A DNA stretch of 64,000 bases from Combretum micranthum (taxonomy: Eukaryota; Streptophyta; Magnoliopsida; Myrtales; Combretaceae), in contig JAMXBD010002734.1 of assembly GCA_024138025.1 (NCBI GenBank), positions 1-64,000 of the forward strand, read 5' to 3'. Positions 22,685 to 34,400 of this stretch are shown piece by piece; the stretch's first letter is position 1; each line of letters begins with the position of its first letter. The notes below the pieces were generated by a model. The model was given only the letters and a program-made list of their open reading frames with translations, ran no database searches and was not told the DNA's origin. The position numbers and the translations under genes were made by a program.

Positions 22685-23245
22685 CCCTAGATTTCCTTAA
22701 ATTGTCTCGGAGTCTGAGCACTCCAATGTTGATTTGTTTAATAAATATTAAAGAAAGATAAAAATGAGATATTGAGTTGTTGCATTAATTTAAGTTTGCA
22801 TGCCTATTCGCCTTTGGTTTTGTTGTTGTGTACTGGGCCTTTAGCTCACTATTGTTTCTTTTCAGGTAATGATGATGACTGTTATGATGATTTGGGATAT
22901 GGGATAGACTGGGAGAAATTCTTGGATGAATGGGACAAGTAGGTTTCAAGTAGCAAGCGATTACGGAAGAAGTTTTTGAAGAATGATGTTTTAGAAACTC
23001 AAATGTATTTTGTATAGAAGGCTTGTTAGTTAAGCTTTGTGTTGTATAAAGAAATTTTAAAGTTTGTTTTCTTATTAGGGTTAAACAGGATGAAATCCTT
23101 TTTGTTGTGTCATAAGATTGACACAAGCTTTTGTAACCTTGTGTTTTAATGTAAATATGTATAGATTGCTCATGTAAGTAATCTTTGTTTTAAAGAAGAA
23201 AAGGTATAGTGGAGATAAACAAACAATTAATACAAACAAGTAGTT
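22685..23245 (+). other. U5-side segment of the 3' LTR that is missing from the 5' LTR
   Basis: Sequence on both sides aligns with the 5' LTR, where it is bridged by about ten bases (GCTACTTAGG near 9450). The segment contains a strong acceptor-like tract ending TTTCTTTTCAG (near 22865), followed by an open frame of about 25 codons that is very acidic (NDDDCYDDLGYGIDW, then DEWDK and a stop at 22939-22941). It lacks terminal repeats or a target duplication. I therefore read it as an original LTR part deleted from the 5' copy after insertion. Confidence 0.5.
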
Positions 23246-23342
23246 TTAGGACAACCTTACATATAATATGAAAATATTATATGTGATTGGGGACTTGACT
23301 TGTTTAATTTTAGGATTAAATAGGTCGAGTCTTTACAGAAAC

Positions 23343-23880
23343 TACTCTCTTAACTAATCTACTCTAGGTTTCTAATTTTCCTAATATGATATGATAGGAT
23401 TTTGATCTATTTTGGATATGATATTTTCTTATCTCTGATATAACAACACAGGACATTCTTATAGGCAAAGCAAAAAAGATCATCCATCATATTGAAAGCT
23501 AGCTTAAAGCCGGTGGCTTACGTGCCGGCCTTGAAATTGGAATTAATTTTCGAAGCAAGATGGCCAACAGTGTTGAAGGCAATATTGTTGTGGACCGGCT
23601 AAAGGCTGACAACATAGATTCCCAATTGGTTGGCATACGTTGTTTTTGTTGAAGGCCAGTGCAATTTGTTGTTGATGGCTGGCGACTTTGGTTGATTTGT
23701 TGGTTGGTATTCTTTAACTTGTTGAAGGCCGGTAGCCTTGGTTCTCTAATGACTAGCCTTGAATTTTCCACCATCTCCATATTTTATACAAAACTCCTCC
23801 AAAATTCTTGTATTTACATTATAAGCCCGAAAAGACCTCAAATATTTTAATAAGCATACTTAAGTACCATTTCCTTATGA
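23343..23880. repeat. orphan GCC-module array, possible old LTR fragment
   Basis: Between 23505 and 23770 at least seven GC-rich modules (GCCGGTGGC, GCCGGCC, ACCGGC, GGCTGGCG, GCCGGTAGCC and others) occur in TTGAAGGCC-type context, much like the U3 arrays of elements B and D. No TATA box, LTR partner or duplication was found. The open frames on either strand here (about 60-90 codons) simply follow the GC-rich modules and are not convincing genes. Confidence 0.3.
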
Positions 23881-25730
23881 TTTCTATAAAATCAATAATA
23901 ATTTAGCATAATTCATATAAAAAAAATGAGTATAATATGCTCTTATTAGACAAAGTTATAATAATATATTTATAATATATAATATAATATTGTGCTAGGG
24001 TTTAGTTTGGCCTTAACATGTTTTGATGTTAATAGAAGGAAAGACATTGGCTCCGATAGACTAAACATGTCAAATGTAATTCTAATGCTAAGTGGTGAAT
24101 AAGATCTCCCTCCGACAAAGCATTCTACTTTTACCTATCAAATATGGTTAGATCAACATGTGCAATCTCATGAACCAAGCATTTTCTTCCCAAATTTGAT
24201 TGTTCAAAGGAGATAAAAATCTATCTTCATTTCTTTCTGTTTTTTTTTTTTTTTTTTGGTCTAAAGATGAACAATGTATTCCTTTTGTGTAGAGTATAAC
24301 AAGTTACCACCTTCCTAAAGCCACCTACCATGCGTAAACATTACAAGTATCAAATTAGAGTTGAGAACTTGAAGGGCATGTCATGTCATGAACTTAGCTC
24401 ACAAAATGATCTAATAAGTTTGACCATGACTAGAGACTAGCTTCTTTTTTTTAATACTAAAAAAATTTTTAAATTCCTTTTAATTAAGTTGATATCAAAT
24501 TCAACCGAAATTCAATAAAAATTAATATATTTTTAAGCTTGATCTTCACGTTGTTTTCACAACTTTTTAATGAATGGAAATTGACAAATCAAGGAGGAAA
24601 AGAAAAGAAAAAGGTGAAAATGAATAAAGTTTAATTTTATTTTGTATTTAACGAATTAAAGAAACATAAGAAAATATTAACTTTGGTGGTACCATCAATA
24701 AGACAATTAACTTCATTTATTTCAAATCACACACATATAATTACGTGACTCCCATTGTCAAGTCACAAGGAGTTTTCATAGATCACCAAAATGATGCCAT
24801 ACTAGAATATAACAGGGTCTGTATTCCTAACTGACATGTGAAACATTCTAAATGCATAAGCCATAGGCAAACATATATAGGGAGTCTTTGTCTCCAAGGT
24901 TAAATAAACAAATCCATTCATCTACTATATAGTCGTCTCCACTAGCATCTATCCCATAATCAATCACTATGCCATAACTATAAAGGTTAAACATCATTGG
25001 ACTACCACTTGAACTTAAGAAAAGAGTAAAGGAGTGAATTGAAGAAAAATATAATATTACCACAAGCACATATGCATGATTAAATCAACATGATCACATG
25101 TAAACATAAAACTAATGCAACACTACGTCATTTATTGTTTGATAATTTAAGCCCATCAAACAACACATGGATAACTCAGTATCCTTAACACACACACACA
25201 CACACATAATATATACATATACAATGTTGGGTACTCCATAATATGCATGCATCCAAGACCTAAATTTTCTCATAATCATTTCTCGGTGCAACTCCATGTA
25301 AGGACAGCGTTACAAAAAGATCATCAAGGTGCCACATTAGTATCACTGATACTCATGGTCATTTAACCATAGCCAAGCACACACAACAATTATTTATTAA
25401 GCTAAGTATTCATTACATTCATTAGTTTAACTAATAGGAAAATGACAATAAGAATGAAAGGTAACACACGTGCTTGAAAATCTTATTTATCCTTAACAAA
25501 AGAACCCTCTAACCTAAGTTATAAAGCAATCAATATATTTAAATCCATTTGTACTTCTAAATTTACTTATAGTTTACATTTCTATAGTACCTTCCCTTAC
25601 CATTATTGGTGTTTTAAAAAAACGGAAAATTTAAATTAAAAAGAAGAATTTAGAAATTAATTTGATAATGTACTGGTTTGCATGGTATTATGCTAATATT
25701 AAATCTTGAAGGAAAAGGTTGAATATGTTT
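23881..25730. other. AT-rich intergenic DNA with a (CA)n microsatellite
   Basis: I see no domain-bearing frame here. The stretch includes a 19-T run near 24240-24258 and a CA dinucleotide repeat at 25189-25206. Short inserted repeats may be present but have no ends that I can define. Confidence 0.5.
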
Positions 25731-25810
25731 CAAGTGCTTCTGAGGAGGAAAAATGTTAGTTTGAAGAAGTTATTCTAAAATGGGCTGGACATGCCCGTGG
25801 TTAAGATAGT

Positions 25811-26056
25811 GTTCAAAACAAAAGCATAACACAAGTTAGAGCATAGGTTCTGTTTAGGTCCTTTTCAAAATAGAAGCATAACACAGCATAACACGAGTTT
25901 AAACATGGGTAATGTTCAACTCACTATGTTCAAAACAAAAAGAATTATTTTGATTAACACAAGTTTTAACATAGGTCATGTTCAATTCAGGTTCAAAACC
26001 AGAGCATTATTTTATATATAAACCCACATTCGAACATAGGTTATGTTCGACTCGTG
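25811..26056 (+). repeat. degenerate tandem repeat, four copies of about 60 bp
   Basis: Units begin with TTCAAAAC/TTCAAAAT (near 25811, 25866, 25930 and 25990). Each carries AACACAAGTT or a variant, and most end in CATAGGT plus ATGTTCAA or similar. Copy lengths vary from about 50 to 65 bp and the copies are diverged. No function is apparent. Confidence 0.5.
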
Positions 26057-26065
26057 TTCACCTAA

Positions 26066-28660
26066 ATGAAAGCTTTTCTACGCAATACAAATTCTAATCA
26101 CTATATTTCCATTCTAAGATTCAAACATGCATTCAACTACCGTATTTACTTCTTTAAAAACTCAATTCTTACCTTATCTCATCGTATATATTCGTTAATG
26201 GAGAATACTATAGTAGAATTCCGTTTATTTACTAGTGACTCATCAATCTTTCTCTTCTTCCAAAATCCCTTCAATCTTCATACCTTAGTACATGAATTAA
26301 TAGATTTTCTCATCAAGATACATTTTCCCTCTAGTTTCCTAATTTTGCACCGCCCTTTCTAGAAACCACTCCCTTCAACACCTAAACACCAAAATCTCAT
26401 TATCTACATGTTTATCTTGTTAGAAACAACAAGAAGTGAAAGAAACACTTCCTTACCAGGGATCTGAGTATGTGAAACCTTAAGATTGATAGACAATGGT
26501 TAAGAGGGAATAATAGGAACTGCAGTAACTAAAAGGAGAAAAAGAAAATATGTTACTTGGGGAATTTAAATACTTTCTCATCCAACGTTTTCGTTGGATA
26601 TTATGTTGTAATAATAATAGCCCCTCCAAAAAGGATAAAATTGCAATATTTTACTTCTGTATAAAATAATTTATTTAGATTACTCTATGATAGAAAACTT
26701 TGATGTAAATGAAGATTATGTAAAATTACAAAATTATAAAAAAAAAAAGGAGGTATTGATGAATTGGAGTAGGATAAGGGTAATATAGTCAAGTTAAGCT
26801 TTGTTACTCTTCTTTTCATTTTTTTCCCTTTTATATTAACCAATAGGGAACAAAAAGTATTTTTACCAATTTAATTCCATTTCCAATTTTTCATGTTCAA
26901 TTAAGAATAAAGATAATTTTTTTTTGGAAATTTCTATGGTATTGTCCTCTTTTTTCATACAAGACGAATCTCATGAATTATTTAACAACTTAAATTCATA
27001 TCCAATCATGATTACATCGACATAATATTTAACGTATCAAATATTATGTTTATTTTAATGATTAAATGATTGATTGACAATCTTATCAATGTAAACTTAG
27101 AAGTTGTCAAACACAATGTAAATGTTTACCTATTTTAATTAAATGGTTAAAAAAAATGTTATTTATCTATTAAAGAAAACAGAAAATCTTAGTTACTCTT
27201 TTTCAAAAAAAAAAATTAAAGTAAATTTTAATTGTATATACATATATATGTTGAATGGCCCATTCATTTTGTTATAAAATAAAGGGTGAATTGAATTCTA
27301 ATTTAATAGGAATGTAATAAGGTTGTAATATCTATTATAAATTTACTTGGTGTAAAATATCTATAATATCATTCTCTTTATTATAGAGAAATGATAATTA
27401 TATAGGTAATGTTTTTATGATAGAAATATTTTATGATGAAGTGTAAAAATAAACCATTGAATGATAATTCATAAGTATAGGGATATGGATTGTAATTCAT
27501 AATTTTACATAATAATAATTTATTATGAATTATCATTCTATTGAACTGAACATCATATTAGTTGCTTTACATAGAATAATGATGGAATGAATAGCTATTT
27601 ATGCTAAGTGAATGGATTATTAATGTAATACAAGGAGTATAGTACTCTAATTTTATCTTTGTATATCTCATTTCAATAAATATTATATTTGGCAATAATT
27701 CTAAAATGATATTGGTTTTTTTTCCCAAAGAAATAAAAGAAACCAATCTTTTGGAAAATTCTTTGTCTATCTCTTTTTTTAAGAACCCGTTCTATAAGTT
27801 ATTTAATAATTTAGATTAATACCCAATCAACTTTTTGAGATTCTTCGTTAATAGAAAAAATAAAATAAAAATAAAAAATTTAAAATTCTTTACCTTTAAA
27901 ACTTTAATATATTATTTCCACAAGAGCAAGTTCAATAGAGATTCTTTACATTATTACATATGGGACTTACCTTTTTTAGGTTCTTCGCTATAAAGGGCAA
28001 CATCCTTCAACTTTTTGGGGTTTTGCACCTTTTTTTTTTTTAATTTGTCACAAATATTAAGGTGAACGAATAAAAAAAATAAAAATATAACATTTAAGGT
28101 ATTAAATGTTACTTACACACTAAAATGAAAAGCCCAAATAAAATAAAGAAGTAAGGAGAGGTTTTTGCAAAGATGACTTGCACCTGTCACACTAACACTA
28201 TGTTTTGGATGGGAGAATTGAAAAGGAATCATTGAATAGAAAAGGAAACAAGGAGGGATTGAATTCCATCTCCTTGTTTGTTTAAAAAAAAAAAAAAAAG
28301 GACAAATGGGAGGAAAAATGGATATAATATTTTCTTAGGTTTCATCACTTTTTTGCTCCCTCCAAAATGGGTAGAACTAGGAGGGAAAGACAATTTAAAA
28401 AAAAAAAAAACTATTGTATCCTTTTTTTTTCTAATTACTTATTATCTTTTAATCACATATAAGTAATTTATCATTTATCATATTTTATGTCTTGTAATAA
28501 TTAAGATTCCACCTATTGTCCTCTAATTCATTATCTAAACAAATACTTTTTTTATTCCAAATTAATTATATCATACCAAATAAAGTGTAAATGAGGTTTT
28601 CATCGTTAAATATACTCTTATTATTTTAAAGATCAAATAATTAATTAAAAGAACTTGTGA
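26066..28660. other. AT-rich intergenic DNA
   Basis: I see no gene. One plus-strand open frame of 98 codons starts at 26066 but shows no motif and lies in AT-rich sequence where such frames arise by chance. Around 27290-27620 there are several inverted matches of ATGATAATTCATAA type that could belong to a MITE. Ends and a target duplication could not be defined. Poly-A and poly-T runs are frequent (for example 28281-28299). Confidence 0.4.
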
Positions 28661-28679
28661 ATATAATTGTAGAAGCCCC

Positions 28680-29150
28680 TGTGTAGAGATGGAAGGACAT
28701 AAGTATAAACATTTTTCAAAGATTTTCTAGGAAAACCTAGCCCTCCGAGCGACACCGTCCAAGTCTATAGTGGACTGTCTTTTAGGCAATATTAGACGTG
28801 TCCATTCACCGTTTCAATGGACCCGTCTCTAACCATCCGGGAGCAAAAATCAGGGTATACTACATGGTCAGTGTAGGATTTTTTTTTTTTTTTTTTTTCC
28901 CCCTCCCAACTAAAACTCAGGTTTTTCAAGATAAAGACAGTCATCGGATCCGATAAATCCTCATAAGGTCTGCTATTCCCCACGGCTGACGGTAAAATGA
29001 AATTTAGTACCTCGGATAAGACGTTTGTTGACAGTGAAGACAAGTGGTCCTTCCCGGTTCGTAAACGTGGGAGTGAAAGCGAGGGAGGTAGGTACTGAAA
29101 AGTGTACAGAGGGCAATTGGCAATGCTTGGCGTGTTGTTGACGTTGAGTC
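28680..29150 (-). other. GC-richer patch with a minus-strand open frame, unidentified
   Basis: This 470-bp patch stands out in base composition. On the minus strand an open frame without ATG runs from about 29120 to 28792. It includes LSTNVLSEVLNFILPSAVGN and RPYEDLSDPMTVFILKNLSF, which look protein-like (few rare residues, mixed hydrophobicity). It then runs into an A-tract (28878-28899 on the plus strand is poly-T). I do not recognise the family. It may be an exon of a captured or decayed gene, or a processed copy with the A-tract as tail. Confidence 0.25.
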
Positions 29151-29860
29151 AGATAAATAACACAATTTATAGGTTTAGTTGGACGATTTGTCTTCTTTTT
29201 TTTTTTAATCTTATTTATATTTATATTTTAATTATATAATTTGATTTATAAAGTTTGTTTATAAATAAAAATATTATTTTTTATTTTTAATAAATAATCT
29301 AATTAAAGTATTTGGATGGCTTCTATAATTAGAATAGGAATGTGTCCATTAATCGGTATTTATAATCGTATCCGCTCTTCATAAGTTAATCTAGGTACGA
29401 CTCACTATTGGCAATTGACTAACATCGGGAAAAATATATAACATTATTGCTTATTTTATTTTTGTTTTTTATTTTATTTATATGTAACATTATTACACAA
29501 GGTACTAGTTTTTGTCAAACTTATAGAAGTTAACTTTTTATTAGAAAATTTCATTAGCCATTCAAATTAAGACTCTTTTTTTTCATTTTATTGTGATTAT
29601 TTGGCATCTTTATTTTTTTTTCAGATAGATATTAATTAAATATATATATAGATAAAAACATATATTTTTACTTATAAATATATTAGATATAGATAAAATG
29701 CTAATGTAGATTAGATACGGATAAAATAGATATGATAACCAAAATAGACCCAAGTGTGCATTTAAAAAAAAATAGTTTGTGATTATATATATTAACTTCT
29801 TTTTTTCTTTTTATTCTTTTACTTTTGGAGTTTTCCTTTTTGCTACATTATATTCTCCTA
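29151..29860. other. AT-rich intergenic DNA
   Basis: This is low-complexity T- and A-rich sequence with no recognisable gene, repeat end or RNA. Confidence 0.5.
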
Positions 29861-29867
29861 GGTTACA

Positions 29868-30436
29868 AATGAGTCGAGAGTCAAAACGATACAATGTCAA
29901 GCTTAAAATCTACTAAATGAAAAACTTGAACTGAAACTTGATTGAGTTTTAGTTTTAAATTCGAACTCAACTCAACTCGAATTAGTGCTCAACATATTTG
30001 AGCTCAACTCGATTAGAGTTTATTATTCCTATAAAAATCAATTAAACTAAAAAGAAGTTGGAATCCAAGAATAAAATATGGTTTTTAGATTGACTAATCT
30101 TAAAAAAAAATAAATGTGGACCATTGAATATGAAAAAAAAATGAAAATAGGCTTTAAAAATAGGAAAAACACAAAGTTTATCATTTTTTTATTAAAAAAA
30201 TATAAGAAGCTCAAATAGGCTCGCAAGTTACTTGAATCAAGTATTTTGAAACTCGAACTCATTAGCTACTTGAGCGACTCGAACGTGATCGCTATTTGAG
30301 CAACTTGAATTCGATGGCCACTTGAGCAACTCAAACTTGAGCTCAACATAATTGTAGTAGAGTCAAATTCAATTTATCATTGAGTCAAACTCGAACAGCT
30401 CGTGAGTTGTTTTAACTAACTTACAACTCAACATTC
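29868..30436. repeat. ACTCGA/TTGAGC-rich repeat with three 26-bp tandem units
   Basis: The stretch is dense in ACTCGAACTC, GAGCTCAA and TTGAGC motifs, a composition seen in degenerate plant DNA-transposon-derived repeats. Three adjacent 26-bp units occur at 30264-30289, 30290-30315 and 30316-30341, each of the form NGCYAYTTGAGCRACT followed by a variable end. Transposon ends and coding motifs are absent. Confidence 0.5.
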
Positions 30437-30617
30437 TCCACTTTATATACATTGATTAAGTTTGAGCAATTAAAAATATCAAAATAAAAAAGATTTTTAA
30501 TTGTTAATGTAATTTTATATTAAATTTTTTTGCCAATGTAATTTCTACTTCTAAAAAGTGTTATATTTGATATATATATATATATTTTAAATACAATAAA
30601 AGGCATAATGAAAGTGA

Positions 30618-31148
30618 TGTGGACAATATAGCTAATACATTTTTGAGTAAAACGGAAGCATCCAAGAGACAAAGGAGGAATAATGCAAAGATAAACACTA
30701 CCAAATCAACGCTGCCATTGTTGGAGCGAAGGCTGCTGGCCTTGAAGATAGCATGTACGCTAACTAAATGCCATTGGCATTGAAACTTTAGCCACCGCCA
30801 TGACAAGAAAAGCCACAGACTTTATGCTGACCTTTAATGTCTCCAAAAGCAAAATTTTAAAGCTGGCTCTAAAGTTGTCACCTTCATCTTTAGGCCACCA
30901 GCCTTCAACGCCAAAGCTATCAGCTTTGTGCCAATCTTTATTTGAACTGACTTATTTCTTGTTAATTATTTTATGACTTTATGTAATAGTATAAATAGTC
31001 TCAAAACCCTATCTTTAGTTTTAGAACATTATAATTAACTTTGAAAGCCCTAATTTGAGAATTTCTCTTAGCAAAGTTGTAAGCTTTGATTCTTTGAAAT
31101 CAATTTGTGAATAGATTTCTGTTGTTTGTGTCTTCAAGTTGCGTTAGA
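30618..31148 (+). repeat. 5' LTR of element D
   Basis: It starts TGTGGACAAT and ends GCGTTAGA next to the PBS. GC-rich modules lie between 30712 and 30940, followed by a TATAAATA box at 30990-30997. It matches the 3' LTR throughout, at visibly less than full identity. Confidence 0.85.
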
Positions 31149-31149
31149 T

Positions 31150-31161
31150 TAGTATTAGAGC
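31150..31161 (+). promoter_or_regulatory. degenerate primer-binding site of element D
   Basis: TAGTATTAGAGC lies just after the 5' LTR and differs from TGGTATCAGAGC at two positions (one G-to-A, one C-to-T). Confidence 0.7.
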
Positions 31162-31164
31162 ACA

Positions 31165-32476
31165 ATGAGTTCCTAGAAGATGACAACCAATGATAGTGTT
31201 GATCGTAGTCATGTCCTTGATGGTGATCAGGATGTGGGAGTCTGTGGAACTGAATAAATGGTTCCTAGGACGGTAATCAATGTCGTAGATCAAAGAATCC
31301 GACAAGTAGAGTAACATGTTGAGGATTTGATCAAGCGTTTTGACACGATGGTAGTAGATACCCTAGGGATAGGAATATTAGTAGGGGACGACTAAGGGCA
31401 AGGGATGCTTACGACGATCCTATCAATCGACCTATCATTACAAATTATGAGTACATATGTCTAATGAAGATTTCACTGGGAAGGATGAACTTATATATGA
31501 AGAGAAACAATTGCGAAGATGAAGCAGTGAAGGAAGAGGTAGGTATTGAAGGGATTATCACAGGTATGACCATGGTGATGGCGGTGAATTTTTTTGAAGG
31601 TAGATATCTTATTTCAATGGTATCTTAATATTGGGGAGTTTTGAATTGGTTGGCTGAAGTAGATCGCTTTATTGATTATTGGAGATATCGGAGGAGCATA
31701 GAGTGAGGTTGGTTGCTTGTAAGTTAAAGCAAAGATCCTCTGCTTGGTGGAAAAGGTTGTAGAATAGAAGGCAGAGAGAGGAAGACAACCTATGCAAACA
31801 TGGTTCCATATGAAACAATAGTTACAATGAGATTTCTTACTGTCTGATGATGAGCAGATCCTTCTGCAACAATATCAACGATGTCAGCAAGGAACACATT
31901 CAATACATGATCATACTGTTGATTTCATGAGGCTTGCTGAGCGTAATGATCTTAAAGAAAGTGAGGGTTAGTAGATGGTTAGATATGTGGATAGCTTGAA
32001 ATTGTAGATTCACGATAAAATCAAGGTCCAAGTTTTTAAGAATTTGAATGAGGCTAAGAATATGGCCCTTAGGATAGAGATGATGTCGCAAGAAAAGAAT
32101 AATAGATTTGAGGGAAGTAGTAGAAGATATGGTGCTAACGGGACAAGTAGTAACAAAACTGTGATTGAAAAGGATAAGGGTATTGAGGAAAAACATGGGG
32201 GAAACAATGAGACAAAGGAGGATAGGGTTACGGGTAAGAAACAAGTTGAGGTGAAGGATGCTTCAAGACAAAACAATCTATGCAAAGCTATTTTGGGTAA
32301 GTGTTATCGTTATAATCAATCGGGACACCAGTCAAACGAATGGCCTAATAGGAGGGGAGTGAACATTGTTGACAGATATGAAGAGATTTGTTGTGAACTG
32401 ATGGTGAAGATGAGTATTATGATGAGGATGATGAAGATGTCAAGCAAACATATGTTAGAAAATGATGTTGACTCCT
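31165..32476 (+). pseudogene. element D gag remnant
   Basis: The frame starts at the ATG four bases after the PBS and meets a stop at its fourth codon, with more later. The capsid region (about 31600-32040) is heavily broken. The C-terminal part is open from 32044 and contains the zinc-knuckle position GKCYRYNQSGHQSNEWPN. The second Cys is Tyr and the last Cys is Trp, so the knuckle is destroyed. Lys/Glu/Asn-rich text precedes it. Confidence 0.75.
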
Positions 32477-33050
32477 AAGAAAGAGGGAAGACACTAAGTG
32501 TCACCAATTGTTTACACAGGTGCAATAAGAGTGAAGGCTTTGATTTTGATGTAGACAATGGAAGCTATGAGAATATCATAGGGCAAGAAGTTGTTAATCA
32601 ATTACACCTACCAGTAGAAAACATCCTAATCCTTACACTGCAGGATGGATTAAATCTGGTGAGTGGATAGAGGTGAATGAGAGATGTAAAATGACATTTA
32701 CTATAGGCAAGTATCAGGATGAAGTCTATTGTGACATTGTAGACATGGATGCATGTCACTTATTGTTTAGGAGACCCTAGCAATACGATGTGAATGCCCA
32801 ACATGCTAGGAAGAAGAACATGTACAAGCTAGAAAAGGTAGTGTGAAATACACTTTTTTCTCTCAAGGTAGCAAATCGCACCAAGACCCGTAAAGTAAAA
32901 GGTTGGTCTTTCTTGACAATCACTCATTCAAGGAAGGAGTTGGAGGAAGATATAAAAGAGTTTAGGGTTGTGCATGCACTTTTAGTGTAGAATGTCCAAG
33001 GGTGAGAAGAGTAGTGGTGGAGTATCAGAAAGTGTGAAAGAGTTGCTGGA
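32477..33050 (+). pseudogene. element D protease region, heavily decayed
   Basis: By position this should be protease. Only weak traces survive (SPIVYTGAI, a Cys/His block near 32745 and the pre-RT linker KELLEEFRDMMP near 33025). Stops interrupt all frames, and the catalytic DSG/DTG motif is not identifiable. Confidence 0.5.
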
Positions 33051-34400
33051 GGAATTTAGAGATATGATGCCGATGATTTACTTGAAGGATTACCACTATT
33101 GAGAGATATTCAACACTAGATTGATTGGATTCCAAGGGCGGGTCTGTCAAATTTGCCACACAATAGGATGAGTTTTAAGGAAACTGAAATCTTGCAGGAG
33201 AAGGTTTAGGAGCTATTACAAAAGGGATTTATTTGAGATAGCATAAGCCCATATGTTGTCCTATCTTATTAACTCCTAAGAAGGATGGTAGCTGGCAGAT
33301 GTGTGTTGATAGTAGAGCTATTAATAAGATCACCATTGGGTACAAGTCTCCAATCCCTTGCCTAGAAGACATGTTAGATAGATTAGTGGGTCCATTGTGT
33401 TTTCCAAGATTGATCTGAGGAGTAATTATCACCAAATCAGAATTAAGCATGGGGATTAGTTGAAGAGGACATTCAAAACAAAGGAGGGGTTATATGAATG
33501 GTTAGTAATGCCTTTTGGCCTCAGCAATACACCAAGTACTTTTATTCGAGTCATGAACTAGGTACTCAAACCCTTTATTGGTAGATTTGTAGTGGTTTAT
33601 TTTGACGACATATTAATTTATAGTAGGTCTAAAAATGAGCATATAGATCATTTGAGGAGTATTTTCACTATGCTAAAAGAAAATAAATTATATGCTAATC
33701 TAAAGAAGTGTGTTTTTATGTCGAAGAGATTATTGTTTCCAGGGTTTATAGTTAGCAGTAAGGGTATTAGTGTTAATGATGGAAGGACGATCAAAGAATG
33801 GCCTACTCCTAAAGCTGTGACTAACTGAGGAGTTTTTCTTGGATTAGCTAGTTTCTACAGAAGATTCATTAGACACTTCAGTATTGTTGCTGCTTTATTG
33901 ACTGAGTGTCTGAAGAAGGGGAAGTTTCACTAGGGAGAAGAGGTTGAAACTAGTTTTACTGTGTTGAAAGGAATGCTGTGTAGTGCTCTTATGTTAGCAC
34001 TCCCTGATTTTGATAAGCTATTTGAAGTTAAGTGCAATGCTAGTGGAATAGGATTTGAAGGTGTATTATCCCAAGAGAAGAGAGTAGTAGCTTTCTGTAA
34101 TGAGAAGTTATGTGATGCTAGGAGAAGCTGGTTAACTTATGATAAAGAATTCTACTCTATAGTAAGGGCGTTGAGAATTTGGGAGCATTACTCAATAGAG
34201 AAGGAATTTGTTTTGTACTATGATTATGGACATTTAAAGTATCTAAACAATTAGAAAAGAATTAGTAAGGATGTGCATGCCAAATGGATTTAATTTTTGC
34301 AGAGATTTCCTTTTAAGTTGGTGCACAAAGCCTGAGTATAAAATAAAGTTGTTGATGCATTGAGCAGAAGAGGTGATTTGTTAATTACTATGAGTACTGA
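33051..34400 (+). pseudogene. element D reverse transcriptase and RNase H remnant
   Basis: RT begins with SNLPHNRMSFKETEI and continues through [19 protein letters not shown], a frameshift near 33390, [30 protein letters not shown] and the catalytic YFDDILIYS near 33598. RNase H follows with FEVKCNASGIG (the Asp of the usual CDASG is Asn), TYDKEFYSIVRALRIWEHY and VVDALSRRG near 34350. At least six in-frame stops are present (for example near 33463, 33557, 33826 and 34252). Confidence 0.85.

Larger units (their letters stand above)
7325..23337 (+). mobile_element. element B: Tekay/Del-like chromovirus (Ty3/gypsy), nested insertions
   Basis: The element spans about 16 kb with TG...CA LTRs and a perfect GAAAC target duplication (7320-7324, 23338-23342). 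The order is 5' LTR, PBS, gag with two zinc knuckles, protease, RT, RNase H, integrase, a chromodomain-like tail, purine tract and 3' LTR, which is the Ty3/gypsy order. The integrase tail (residues such as KPVKILD, RNKTIPMVKV, WEVESVMRQKYPELF in broken frames) fits the Tekay/Del chromovirus lineage. A 5048-bp insertion splits RT from RNase H, and a 1135-bp solo LTR sits in the 3' LTR. Many stops and frameshifts mean it cannot move on its own. Confidence 0.93.
19445..23337 (+). repeat. 3' LTR of element B, interrupted
   Basis: It matches the 5' LTR from 7325 to 9545 but holds two extra segments. One is a 1135-bp solo LTR (21025-22159) with its TTTCA duplication. The other is about 560 bp at 22685-23245 that is absent from the 5' copy. 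The LTR ends TTTACA and is followed by the GAAAC target duplication. The perfect GC palindrome at 20528-20540, hairpin 1 (22354-22379) and the GAAA-loop stem (23259-23284) are all kept. Confidence 0.9.

Noticed and set aside
26066..26362. 98-codon plus-strand open frame
   Set aside because: No motif, AT-rich composition and no supporting context.
30561..30806. minus-strand open frame crossing the element D LTR start
   Set aside because: It lies across the LTR boundary on the wrong strand and has no domain.
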